A DNA stretch of 7,338 bases from Candidatus Cloacimonadota bacterium (lineage in GTDB: Bacteria > Cloacimonadota > Cloacimonadia > Cloacimonadales > Cloacimonadaceae): assembly GCA_027318525.1 (NCBI GenBank), contig DAHVPA010000092.1, positions 1 to 7,338 on the forward strand, in the 5' to 3' direction. This document shows positions 1-7,049 of the stretch, piece after piece (positions within the stretch are counted from its first letter, which is position 1; each line of letters opens with the position of its first letter). The notes below the pieces were generated by a model. It had not been told where the DNA came from, did no database searches, and saw nothing but the letters and a program-made list of their open reading frames with translations. The position numbers and the translations under genes are program-made.

Positions 1-2
1 TT

Positions 3-64
3 GTCCCGCTCTTTCCCCGCTGCCTCTCGGGAAAAGTCCGGGAGGCTGGCGGAGGCTGCGGGAC
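3..64. other. GC-rich nested hairpin upstream of the protease gene
   Basis: Three helices nest inside one another. Bases 3-9 pair with 58-64 (GTCCCGC with GCGGGAC), 17-20 pair with 49-52 (CCGC with GCGG), and 22-30 pair with 38-46 (GCCTCTCGG with CCGGGAGGC, one G-T wobble) around a 7-nt loop. No T-run follows on either strand, so it is not an ordinary intrinsic terminator. It could be a structured end of an upstream transcript, a 5' leader element of the protease mRNA, or a dispersed intergenic repeat. The last is favoured slightly because its loop-side sequence CCTCTCGGGAAAAG recurs with one change at 3658-3671, downstream of the same gene. The remaining leader (65-187) shows no convincing promoter. 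Confidence 0.4.
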
Positions 65-197
65 GGGTAAGCAGGCTGGATAATGGTTAAGGCAGAGTCC
101 GCACCAAAAAGCAAGCGCTTTGGAACGGAATTTTCTTATTGACTGATTAGCACTTATCATAAATGCAGTGTAAAAACCTAATAAATCGAGGTAAGCA

Positions 198-3100
198 ATG
201 AAACGGTTGATACTCACCCTGATGCTGATGCTGTGCGTTGGCATTTCCCTGCTCTCTGCCTTGGGTTATGACCCGGACTGGAGCTATCCGAACATTATCA
301 TGACCTGTTTTAAAATGGAATCCATCGGTCGTTTTGACGGAAAGATAGATTTTACCCTGAAAGACGGCGTGGTTCAGACAGCCATGCCCTCCTTCAATGA
401 CCTGGCAAAAAGATACCGCATAGTGGATTTGAAACAAGCCCATTCCTATGTCAAAGAACCCTCCTGGAACGATGAAGGCAGATATCTGCAATGCGTTTAC
501 AGGGTGATTTTGGCAGATGACAAGGAAATGGAAGCGGCAGCAGACGCCATCGGCAAAGACCCCAATGTCCTCTATGCTGAGTTTGAGACCATCAACCGCA
601 GTAAATTGATTCCCAATGATCCCCTGATTGCCAATCAATATGCTCTGGACGTGATGCACTGCTTCGAAGCCTGGGATTATGTCACAGGTGGCTCCGACGT
701 GATAGTCGGCATCTCCGACTCAGGCGTCAAATGGAACCATCCCGACCTCAGGGAAAACATCTGGATTAATCCCGAAGAAGCCGTCGGCGTCACCATCAAT
801 TGGGCTACCGGCACCTATTCCGGCACCAATGGAATCGACGATGACCTCAATGGCAAAATCGACGACGTCATGGGCTGGGACTTCTTCAGCAATGACAATA
901 ATCCCTACCAAAACTTTGTGGATAACGACCATGGCACCCACGTCGCAGGATGTGCCGGCGCTGTGTTCAACAATAACGTGGGAGGCTCAGGCTCCTGTCC
1001 CGACGTCCAGATTATCTGCGGCAAAGGCGCTTCCAACACCAGTCCTTCAACCGGTATTTCCTATGGTTATGACATGGCAAAATACATGGCGGAAAACGGG
1101 GCGGACGTGGTCAATTGCTCCTGGGGCGGTCAAACCACCAGCCTGAATTACGCCAATCAGATAGTGAACTATGTGACGAACCTGGGCTGCCTGTTTGTGG
1201 CAGCTGCGGGGAATGATAATCTGGAACACGGCTCCGCTTATATGGATGCACCCTCCGATGCCACCAATGCACTCTGCGTCGCAGCCACCAATGAAAACGA
1301 CGTCAAGACCGATTTCTCCGATTACGGAACCCCGATTGACATCTGCGCTCCCGGTCAGGCAATCGTCAGCACCATCATTGGCGGGGATGGTTATGCCGCT
1401 TACGACGGGACTTCCATGGCATCTCCTCTGACCGCCGGCGTCGCAGCCCTCGTCAAAGCTATCAATCCCAGCCTGACTGCCCTGCAGCTCAGACAGAGAT
1501 TGCTCGATACAGCCGACTGGATTTATGACGTCAACCCGAACTATGCACCGCCCAATGCTGCTTCCACACTGCTTGGCACAGGACGCGTCAATGCTTTTGC
1601 CGCCGCCATGTATGACAAGATTCCCTACCTTGTGGTGGAAGACCATTCCATCGCCGAACTGGACGGTGACAACGACGGCATTCCCAATCCGGGCGAACTG
1701 GTCAGACTAAACGTGCAGCTCACCAACCTCATGGACGAATATACGGGACTGATGTGGATGACAGCTTCCGGCGTAACCGCCAAGCTGCGTTGTGACATGC
1801 CCGGCGTAGTGGTTGTCGATTCTGTGGCGTCCTTTGGCACTCTCGGTGCCGGCGCCAGTAACTGGAACCTGAATGACCCCTTCACCTTTGAGACCGTATC
1901 GGGATTACCTTCCGTGCCCATTCCCTTCAGAATTTACCTGACTGCCAATAACACATCGACCTATCCCTATGCCATCAACCGCTACTTTGACGTCAGCCTT
2001 TCCCTGGTGCAGGATAACTGGCCCGTCAATCTGAACGGTGCCAGCCAGTCCTCTGCCTGCATTATAGATTTTCACACTGCACCCGGTAAGGAAATCGTCT
2101 TTGGCGACCAAGCCGGCAAAATCCATGCTCTCAAAGCTGATGCTACAGAACTGCCCAACTTCCCCTATCAGGCAGCAGCAGCCGTTATCGGTTTCCTTGC
2201 CATGGCTGATATCAATGCGGACGGACATCAGGAAATCGTCGCCAACCTCAATAACAGCACCATCATCTGCCTCAGCGATGCAGGACAGCTTTTATGGACT
2301 GCTCCTTCCGGCGGAACTCTGGTGGGCAACCCCATCATCGCCAATGTCAATGGCAGCGGTGCTCCGGAAATCATAGCTTTTACGCAAAACAGATTCATCG
2401 TTGTTTTAACCGCTGCTGGTGCAGCTTATCCCAATTTCCCAGTCCAACTGGAAGGCGCTATGCTCTCCAACGGTTCAGTGGCAGACCTCGATCTGGACGG
2501 CAATCTTGAAATAGTGGTTGCCACCCTGACTGCCAAGCTGCACGCCATCAAATCAACCGACGGCTTAAACGCCCCCGGCTTCCCTTACACTTTGGCAGGA
2601 GCCTGCAGAAACCAGCCCACCATTGCCAACCTCGATACCGACGCCAATCCCGAAATCCTCATCCCGACCTATTCCGCCAGCCAGCTTTATGCCATCAACC
2701 ATGACGCAACCATGCTCTGGCAAAAGAACATCAACCAGCAGGTGAAGTCCGGCGCAGTCGTGGCTGACATCAATGGCGACGGCAGCAAGGAAGTGATCTT
2801 GGTAGCTTTCAACGGCGACCTTTACATCATGAATACAATTGGCGCAAATCTGCCTAACTTCCCCATCAACATCGGACAGAATGTGAAAAGCACTCCCGTC
2901 GTTGCCAACTTTGACGGCAGCAGCCTGTGCGGCATTATCTTCGGTGATGCCAACGGCAGAATCCACTCCTACCGCAGTGATGGCACCGAATCCCCGAACT
3001 TCCCCATCACCCTTTCCGGCAACCTCAAAGTCTCCCCTGCCGTGGCTGACATTGACAACGACGGCGATTTTGACATCGTCTTCCCCAATGACGCCGGATA

Positions 3101-3500
3101 TTACATGATTGACATCAAGCGCAGCGCCAGCTCATATCCCTGGCCGCATTACATGTATAACATCAGCCGCAGCGGCAACAATTATCAGGCTACTCCCACT
3201 ATGGACAATACCACTCCCATTGCCGCCACAGCTCTGCTGGATAACTATCCCAATCCCTTCCATCCCAGCACCACCATCAGCTACAACCTGAAAACCAAAG
3301 CTCCCGTCCTGATTGAAGTCTATAATCTCAAAGGACAAAAGGTGCGCACCCTGATCAGCGAAACCAAGGCTGCAGGAACCCACAGCACACTTTGGAACGG
3401 CACTGATGAGAATTCCCAGCCCGTTGCCAGCGGAGTTTATCTCTATCGCATGACTGCGGACGGATATTCCTCCACCCGCAAAATGATGCTGATGAAATAA
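198..3500 (+). CDS. Secreted S8 (subtilisin-like) serine protease with seven-bladed propeller and C-terminal type A sorting domain
   Basis: An exported endopeptidase of 1100 residues, probably cell-surface or secreted. Domains in order: signal peptide about 1-22; prodomain-like segment about 40-140 with a typical end (NVLYAEFETINR, then PNDPLIANQYALD); peptidase S8 domain about 150-475; Ca-binding-like DGDNDGIPNPGE at 489-500 opening a beta-sandwich to about 620; seven FG-GAP/VCBS-like repeats about 630-965; FlgD-Ig/T9SS type A-like sorting domain about 1013-1100 (NYPNPFHP, SGVYLYRM, KMMLMK). The catalytic residues are all present: Asp174 in ISDSG, His245 in DHGTHVAG, oxyanion Asn339 in AAGND and Ser406 in GTSMASP. 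The start is supported by GAGG at 188-191, 6 nt before the ATG. The gene stands alone on its strand and has its own terminator. The fold and activity call is firm. Substrate and the secretion route (type IX-like) are inferred from the family and the C-terminal domain. Confidence 0.96.
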   Translation: MKRLILTLMLMLCVGISLLSALGYDPDWSYPNIIMTCFKMESIGRFDGKIDFTLKDGVVQTAMPSFNDLAKRYRIVDLKQAHSYVKEPSWNDEGRYLQCVYRVILADDKEMEAAADAIGKDPNVLYAEFETINRSKLIPNDPLIANQYALDVMHCFEAWDYVTGGSDVIVGISDSGVKWNHPDLRENIWINPEEAVGVTINWATGTYSGTNGIDDDLNGKIDDVMGWDFFSNDNNPYQNFVDNDHGTHVAGCAGAVFNNNVGGSGSCPDVQIICGKGASNTSPSTGISYGYDMAKYMAENGADVVNCSWGGQTTSLNYANQIVNYVTNLGCLFVAAAGNDNLEHGSAYMDAPSDATNALCVAATNENDVKTDFSDYGTPIDICAPGQAIVSTIIGGDGYAAYDGTSMASPLTAGVAALVKAINPSLTALQLRQRLLDTADWIYDVNPNYAPPNAASTLLGTGRVNAFAAAMYDKIPYLVVEDHSIAELDGDNDGIPNPGELVRLNVQLTNLMDEYTGLMWMTASGVTAKLRCDMPGVVVVDSVASFGTLGAGASNWNLNDPFTFETVSGLPSVPIPFRIYLTANNTSTYPYAINRYFDVSLSLVQDNWPVNLNGASQSSACIIDFHTAPGKEIVFGDQAGKIHALKADATELPNFPYQAAAAVIGFLAMADINADGHQEIVANLNNSTIICLSDAGQLLWTAPSGGTLVGNPIIANVNGSGAPEIIAFTQNRFIVVLTAAGAAYPNFPVQLEGAMLSNGSVADLDLDGNLEIVVATLTAKLHAIKSTDGLNAPGFPYTLAGACRNQPTIANLDTDANPEILIPTYSASQLYAINHDATMLWQKNINQQVKSGAVVADINGDGSKEVILVAFNGDLYIMNTIGANLPNFPINIGQNVKSTPVVANFDGSSLCGIIFGDANGRIHSYRSDGTESPNFPITLSGNLKVSPAVADIDNDGDFDIVFPNDAGYYMIDIKRSASSYPWPHYMYNISRSGNNYQATPTMDNTTPIAATALLDNYPNPFHPSTTISYNLKTKAPVLIEVYNLKGQKVRTLISETKAAGTHSTLWNGTDENSQPVASGVYLYRMTADGYSSTRKMMLMK
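2091..3086 (+). repeat. Seven tandem FG-GAP/VCBS-like propeller repeats within the protease
   Basis: Seven copies of a motif of the form (I/V)A(D/N)hDxDGxxEI begin at residues 669 (MADINADG), 714 (IANVNGSG), 761 (VADLDLDG), 809 (IANLDTDA), 855 (VADINGDG), 902 (VANFDGSS) and 949 (VADIDNDG). The spacing is 45, 47, 48, 46, 47 and 47 residues. A second landmark, NFP or GFP, lies at 654, 746, 794, 887 and 934, and is replaced by LLW and LWQ-type segments in blades two and five. The period and number fit a seven-bladed beta-propeller. Copies 1, 3, 5 and 7 keep the acidic loop expected to bind calcium. Copies 2 and 6 have lost most of it. Likely role: substrate or surface binding next to the catalytic domain. 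Confidence 0.8.
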
Positions 3501-3518
3501 AACTTCTTTTGACCCCGC

Positions 3519-3554
3519 AAAGGCGTTGTCCGGAGGGACGACGCCTTTCTTTTT
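3519..3554 (+). terminator. Rho-independent terminator of the protease gene
   Basis: A 13-pair stem (3519-3531 AAAGGCGTTGTCC with 3536-3548 GGACGACGCCTTT, one G-T wobble) closes a 4-nt GGAG loop. It is followed by C and five T at 3550-3554. It begins 18 nt after the protease stop codon. On the minus strand the stem is followed by GCGGGG rather than a T-run, so it should act mainly on plus-strand transcription. Confidence 0.9.
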
Positions 3555-3612
3555 GAGCTTGATTCCACTGCAGAAATCGAGGTGGAAAAATCTCCTTCTT
3601 CCATAAATGCTG

Positions 3613-3651
3613 CGAGGGGTTAACGAGGGGAAAGCCCTCGATGACCCCTCG
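3613..3651. repeat. 17-pair intergenic hairpin with an overlapping 11-nt tandem repeat
   Basis: Bases 3613-3629 fold back on 3635-3651 around a GAAAG loop. CGAGGGGT pairs with ACCCCTCG, T-G and A-T continue the stem, one A-A mismatch interrupts it, and CGAGGG pairs with CCCTCG. The right arm is part of a tandem repeat: CCCTCGATGAC at 3635-3645 and again at 3646-3656, then a partial third copy (CCCTC). The left arm likewise carries CGAGGGG twice, 11 nt apart (3613 and 3624). No T-run follows on either strand, so this is not a standard terminator. It looks like a repetitive extragenic palindrome or a stable RNA structure. Confidence 0.65.
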
Positions 3652-3699
3652 ATGACCCCTCCCGGGAAAAGAGGGTAAAGTGATATTTGTGGGTAGAAG

Positions 3700-3785
3700 C
3701 GCCTTCAGGCGGTTTTAGTTATGGAAAATGAGAGTTAAAGGATGGTGAGGTGATTTCAGGTATGAGGATAAATCGCTTGAAGGCG
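3700..3785. repeat. 16-bp inverted repeat between the convergent genes
   Basis: CGCCTTCAGGCGGTTT at 3700-3715 is complementary to AAATCGCTTGAAGGCG at 3770-3785 over all 16 positions when two G-T wobbles are allowed. The loop is 54 nt. Each arm also holds a short local palindrome (CGCC TTCA GGCG; CGC TTGAAG GCG). In the plus direction the left arm is followed by GTTTTAG. The element lies 14 nt beyond the gpsA stop codon, so it may end or protect the gpsA transcript, although neither arm has a strong T-run. Another reading is two oppositely placed copies of a short dispersed repeat. Confidence 0.55.
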
Positions 3786-3798
3786 GGATAAAGAAGCT

Positions 3799-4815
3799 TT
3801 ACTCGGATTTAAGGCTGCGGGTCATGAGCTCAGTCATCGCCTGCAGAGGTTGTTTGTCATCAAACAGGACGGCATGAACCTGGGCTGTAATTGGCATTTC
3901 CACACCCAGCTTAAGTGCCAGGGCATGGACGGAACGGGTGGTGGCAACGCCTTCGGCAACTGCCTGCATGGAAGCAAGGATAGCATTCAGCTTTTTGCCC
4001 TGTCCGAGTTCATAACCGACAAAGCGGTTGCGGCTGTGCTGACTGGCGGCAGTGGTAAAGAGGTCTCCCACTCCGGATAGTCCCAGAAAGGTTTCCGGCA
4101 TGGCTCCCAAAGCTATGCCCAGCCTGCGGATTTCGACCAGTCCACGCGTCAGCAGCGCACCCTTGGTATTGTCGCCAAAGCCCAGTCCGTCAATAATGCC
4201 GGCTGCAATGGCAATGATGTTCTTGACGGCGCCGCCGACTTCCACACCAATCAGATCTGGCGCACGGTAGGCACGGAAATAAGCATTGCTGAAGAGCGGC
4301 TGCAGACTCTCCAGCAGTTCATCATCACTGCCTGCAAGAACCACAGCGGTGGGAATCTTCCTTGCCACTTCTTCCGCATGGGAAGGTCCGGAAAGGCAGA
4401 TGACAAGGGCTTTCTGGCAATCAGGCAGCTCTTCGGAAAGGACTTCGGACATGCGCTGCAGGGTGTTTTCCTCAATGCCTTTGGCAACGTTGATAATGGA
4501 TTTTAGCCGGGGCAGGGCACACAGATAAGGTGCAGCAGAACGCACCGCCTGACGCAGAAACTGGGAAGGGACGGCAAAAATCAGGTGTTCGGTCTCAGGA
4601 GTCAGGACCTTATCAAAAGCGTGGCTGAAGAAAATAGCATCGGGAAGGGTAATTCCCTTGAGCAGAAAAGGATTGGCGTGGGTATCGCGCAACAGGGCGA
4701 CATATTCCGGATTATACTCCCAGACCTTTACGCCATGCCCGTTTTCGCTTAAAAGCTTGGCAAGCGCCAGACCCCAGGCTCCTCCGCCCAGGATGGCAAA
4801 CTTAGTCCCTGTCAC
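3799..4815 (-). CDS. gpsA: Glycerol-3-phosphate dehydrogenase [NAD(P)+]
   Basis: A cytoplasmic enzyme that reduces dihydroxyacetone phosphate to sn-glycerol 3-phosphate with NAD(P)H, feeding phospholipid synthesis. At 338 residues it matches the family length. The N-terminal Rossmann domain shows ILGGGAWG (8-15). Family signatures follow: NVAKGIE (109-115, Lys112), SGPSHAEEV (142-150), GGAVKN with the likely catalytic Lys198, GDNTKGALLTRG (214-225), GVGDLF (248-253) and SRNRFVGYELG (261-271). The start is GTG: an in-frame TAA lies two codons upstream, and GTG is the only usual start before the nucleotide-binding loop. No clear Shine-Dalgarno precedes it, and it overlaps the end of the upstream acidic-protein gene by 14 nt, which suggests translational coupling. 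Confidence 0.97.
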   Translation of the reverse strand: MTGTKFAILGGGAWGLALAKLLSENGHGVKVWEYNPEYVALLRDTHANPFLLKGITLPDAIFFSHAFDKVLTPETEHLIFAVPSQFLRQAVRSAAPYLCALPRLKSIINVAKGIEENTLQRMSEVLSEELPDCQKALVICLSGPSHAEEVARKIPTAVVLAGSDDELLESLQPLFSNAYFRAYRAPDLIGVEVGGAVKNIIAIAAGIIDGLGFGDNTKGALLTRGLVEIRRLGIALGAMPETFLGLSGVGDLFTTAASQHSRNRFVGYELGQGKKLNAILASMQAVAEGVATTRSVHALALKLGVEMPITAQVHAVLFDDKQPLQAMTELMTRSLKSE

Positions 4816-5131
4816 TATTTATGTAGTCTTCTATATCACTCAGGTCATCGTCGTCGAGGTCGTCATCGTCTTCATCGTCCCAGTCTGCTTCCAGATCACC
4901 CACCCAGTCGGGACAGAACAGCAGGTCTTCCTCATAATCCCAGCCGTCCACATTCTCCATGCCAAAACGGTCCAGCACATCCTGTTCCCAGAAGGCGTAA
5001 TAAACAGTGCCTTCCTTGACAGCCCAGACGAGGACGGGATGTTTATAACGGCGGATTTCCACCTTGCTGTTTTCGACAAGGTCCAGAAATTCCCTGAGTT
5101 TTACGGGGTCGGATTCCTGACGGAAAGTCAT
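4802..5131 (-). CDS. Small uncharacterised protein with strongly acidic C-terminal tail
   Basis: Family not recognised. From the chosen start it has 109 residues. Residues 1-80 look like a compact alpha/beta domain rich in aromatics (HPVLVWAVKEGTVYYAFWEQ at 31-50, then the GWDYEEDLLFCPDW segment at 63-76). Residues 81-109 form an acidic tail with 18 Asp/Glu among 29 residues and one Arg. There is no signal peptide or membrane segment, so it is probably cytoplasmic. A longer frame starts at 5155, but AAGGAG at 5138-5143 lies 6 nt before the ATG at 5131 and inside that extension, so 5131 is preferred. The gene starts 42 nt after the outer-membrane protein gene and overlaps gpsA by 14 nt. A role tied to GpsA is suggested by context only. 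Confidence 0.8.
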   Translation of the reverse strand: MTFRQESDPVKLREFLDLVENSKVEIRRYKHPVLVWAVKEGTVYYAFWEQDVLDRFGMENVDGWDYEEDLLFCPDWVGDLEADWDDEDDDDLDDDDLSDIEDYINSDRD

Positions 5132-5137
5132 GTTATG

Positions 5138-5143
5138 CTCCTT
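5138..5143 (-). promoter_or_regulatory. Shine-Dalgarno that decides the acidic-protein start
   Basis: On the minus strand AAGGAG is followed by six bases (CATAAC) and then ATG at 5131. It lies within the first codons of the longer frame that opens at 5155, which itself has no comparable site. This places initiation at 5131 and removes eight residues from the longest reading frame. Confidence 0.75.
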
Positions 5144-5173
5144 TTTATCAGACATTCCGGACGGCAGTTGCGG

Positions 5174-6187
5174 CTAAAAGTAATATCTGACATCAAAGCC
5201 AAATCTGTTTTCGCCGTATTCCTTGTATTTACTGACGCTCGAAGTTGCTGCATCAACATTACGGAAGAAGTATGAGTAGTCAAGATTTATATTCCAGTCA
5301 TCCCCGAAATAAAAATGCAGGGTAGCTGTGGTGGAATTCAGATTATCAGTTCTGGCTGCATGCCAGTCGTCACTGCCCTGATAGTAACGGTTTTCGAAAC
5401 GAAGTGCAAGCTCCGGTCTCCACTGGATATCGGGATAACGGGAATCGAGGTCCATCTTCTTAATCAGGATGCCTGCATTATAAATATTGCTTTCGTAGGA
5501 TGCGTCCTCGGGCGTGTCAAAGTCGGCTTCATCAGCATCATACACCCTGTAGCCATAAGAACCGTTGAGGTAAAATCCCGGGAAAGACTGCTCCCAGCCC
5601 AGTGTCCAGGTGGTAATATCGCCGTCGTATTCAGTGAAGAATTTATTGTAATAATACTGCTCGAAACGATACTCCAGGGAAGCGGTGCTTTTCTGGAAGG
5701 GCTTTAGCTTAAGGTCAGCCCGGTAAAGGTTTTTTTCATAGCTGTAACGTTCGGAATCGCCAGAGCCGTCCTTATCCAGATAGTTGCGGATGTAATATTC
5801 AGGTGTGTATCCATAATAGATGCCTGCTTCTCCCAGTCTGCGGCTGACCTTCAGACCCGCCAGAAAATCTACCCTTTGTTTATCGGGATTGAGCAGGTAT
5901 TGGCTGCCGTTAAACTGCAGCAGGGGACGAATCTCCCACCACCTGTAATGCGTCCTGTAAGTTCCATACAAAATCGTGCTGAGAATCACGTCATCAGCAC
6001 TATCCACAAACTCCAGATCGGGATGACCGGCTTCATTTCGGTCCAAATCAAACTCAGAAAGCTGAAAGGCGTTGTCTGTGTAGGCAGCACCCATATCCAC
6101 AAAGCCGGAAAACTGACCTTTCAAAGCGCCGGCACTCAACATCAGCGCCAGCATTGATACAGCAATGAGCAGCCATCTGCTTTTCAT
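5174..6187 (-). CDS. Outer-membrane beta-barrel protein (putative)
   Basis: A 337-residue exported protein. Residues 1-24 form a signal peptide (MKSRW, hydrophobic LLIAVSMLALMLSAGA, then KGQFSG). The mature part is rich in Tyr, Trp and Phe in alternating patterns typical of transmembrane beta-strands (for example THYRWWEIRPLLQF, ASLEYRFEQYYYN, GFYLNGSYGYRVY, ATLHFYF, NINLDYSYFF). Loops are Asp/Gly-rich. It ends FGFDVRYYF, matching the terminal aromatic signal used by the BAM machinery. No TonB plug is visible, so a porin-like or anchoring role is more likely than a TonB-dependent receptor. The start lies 3 nt after the stop of the upstream gene, with only a weak AGG overlapping that stop, so translation is probably coupled. 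Substrate unknown. If the neighbour at 7050 belongs to a polyglutamate system, this could be its outer-membrane component (speculative). Confidence 0.85.
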   Translation of the reverse strand: MKSRWLLIAVSMLALMLSAGALKGQFSGFVDMGAAYTDNAFQLSEFDLDRNEAGHPDLEFVDSADDVILSTILYGTYRTHYRWWEIRPLLQFNGSQYLLNPDKQRVDFLAGLKVSRRLGEAGIYYGYTPEYYIRNYLDKDGSGDSERYSYEKNLYRADLKLKPFQKSTASLEYRFEQYYYNKFFTEYDGDITTWTLGWEQSFPGFYLNGSYGYRVYDADEADFDTPEDASYESNIYNAGILIKKMDLDSRYPDIQWRPELALRFENRYYQGSDDWHAARTDNLNSTTATLHFYFGDDWNINLDYSYFFRNVDAATSSVSKYKEYGENRFGFDVRYYF

Positions 6188-6190
6188 AAA

Positions 6191-7036
6191 CTACCTGCCG
6201 GATTTTAAGATTACGGGACGCGCAATAAAGAGATGATTGGTAACGGGTCTCAGCTCATACTTGGCAAGCTTGTCAGTGGATGGGAAATCAATCCGCTTGC
6301 CGACGGTAAGATTGAGTATTCCCTCCGCAGTGTATGCCTTGGAACGCTTGATGCTGAGCTGCACCTTCTGCACCTGTATGCCGTCCTTATAAATCGCAAA
6401 GACAGGAACTTCCCTGCTGGTAAGTTCAGCTCTCACATACAGGGCAAAAGACCTGTTTTTGTTAACCTGGAATGTGAAGTTCTCCTTGTCTTTGAAGTCG
6501 TAATATGTCTTCTTGGATGAATCGTTTGCCAGATTGTAGGTGCCGGAACTGCCAAGCACAGAGAGGGCGGGAAGCTTGGGCTTCGGCATAACGGTAATGG
6601 CTCTGAACGCCCGGAAGTAAACATCCCGGTCATAACAGGTGAGTTCCAACTGCTTTAGATTTGGCGGAAGAACAATCCTGACCGGTTCATAAACATAGTA
6701 TTTATTGCTGCCCATCATTCTGTTTTCTTTGAACTTAAGCTCGTAAACAGCTTTCTTGCCGTTGTTGTGAAGAATGAACTGCGGTTTGTCGACTTTGGCT
6801 TTGCTGAAGGCGCGGATTTCGATTGTGCTGATGTCTTTGACGCCCAGCAGCATATCCTTTTCAGGCAGAGAACGGTAATAGAAATAACTGCCCTGTTCCG
6901 TCTTGAGCAGACGCTTGGAACCCGGATTGTCAAAAAGCAGTGCCTTCCATTTCAGGGTTGTGTCTCCATAAGCGAGGGCAATACTCAGCGCTGCCGCCAG
7001 CATGACCAATATCAGTTTTATCTTATATCTGTTCAT
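6191..7036 (-). CDS. Exported protein of unknown function
   Basis: Family not recognised. From the chosen start it has 281 residues. It begins with a signal peptide (MNRYKIKLILVMLAAALSIA, cleavage probably near LAYG-DT), so it is likely periplasmic or envelope-bound. The mature part is basic and beta-rich, with segments resembling two beta-sandwich units (about 25-135 and 150-281). There is no lipobox Cys, internal membrane helix or obvious catalytic motif. A longer frame opens at 7156, but it runs through the neighbouring gene. The ATG at 7036 is preceded by GGAG at 7043-7046 with a 6-nt spacer and directly begins the signal peptide. The gene lies 13 nt after the small membrane-protein gene and 3 nt before the beta-barrel gene, so it is probably a partner of both in one envelope complex (inferred from spacing). 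Confidence 0.85.
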   Translation of the reverse strand: MNRYKIKLILVMLAAALSIALAYGDTTLKWKALLFDNPGSKRLLKTEQGSYFYYRSLPEKDMLLGVKDISTIEIRAFSKAKVDKPQFILHNNGKKAVYELKFKENRMMGSNKYYVYEPVRIVLPPNLKQLELTCYDRDVYFRAFRAITVMPKPKLPALSVLGSSGTYNLANDSSKKTYYDFKDKENFTFQVNKNRSFALYVRAELTSREVPVFAIYKDGIQVQKVQLSIKRSKAYTAEGILNLTVGKRIDFPSTDKLAKYELRPVTNHLFIARPVILKSGR

Positions 7037-7042
7037 AATCAT

Positions 7043-7046
7043 CTCC
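7043..7046 (-). promoter_or_regulatory. Shine-Dalgarno that decides the exported-protein start
   Basis: On the minus strand GGAG is followed by ATGATT and then ATG at 7036. The ATG at 7042 directly abuts the GGAG and is too close to be used. The site excludes the 40-residue extension (start at 7156), which overlaps the upstream gene and lacks the signal-peptide character of the chosen start. Confidence 0.7.
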
Positions 7047-7049
7047 GTC

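Larger units (their letters stand above)
3555..3798. other. Convergent intergenic region without genes
   Basis: This stretch lies between the protease terminator and the gpsA stop codon. Besides the two repeat elements listed separately, it holds a 6-pair inverted repeat (TTCCAC at 3563-3568 with GTGGAA at 3582-3587) and a 5-pair one (CCCTC at 3657-3661 with GAGGG at 3671-3675). No open frame with a ribosome binding site, tRNA-like fold or convincing minus-strand terminator was seen. Confidence 0.6.

Noticed and set aside
29..75. Resemblance of GGGAAAAGTCCGGGAG and the following GGGTAAGCAGGCTGG to the conserved P4 region of RNase P RNA
   Set aside because: The core match is partial, and the remaining conserved elements of RNase P RNA are absent from the roughly 120 bases before the protease start, which is too short for the full RNA.
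139..167. TTGACT at 139-144 as a -35 promoter element for the protease gene
   Set aside because: No acceptable -10 hexamer lies 16-18 nt downstream (162-167 is AATGCA). Better A/T-rich hexamers have spacers of only 10-14 nt.
147..659. 170-residue minus-strand open frame over the protease N-terminus and leader
   Set aside because: It is antisense to the signal peptide and prodomain, with no supporting start context or family features.
1047..1646. 199-residue minus-strand open frame inside the protease gene
   Set aside because: It overlaps the catalytic domain, whose motifs prove the plus-strand frame. It has no recognisable domain and is a codon-usage shadow.
3563..3587. TTCCAC/GTGGAA inverted repeat as a terminator
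   Set aside because: Only six pairs with a 13-nt loop, and no T-run follows in either direction.
4658..5275. 205-residue plus-strand open frame with a strongly hydrophobic stretch
   Set aside because: It lies antisense to gpsA and the acidic-protein gene. The hydrophobic stretch is the complement of the GAC/GAT-rich acidic tail (GTC/ATC codons), and no ribosome binding site or family motif supports it.
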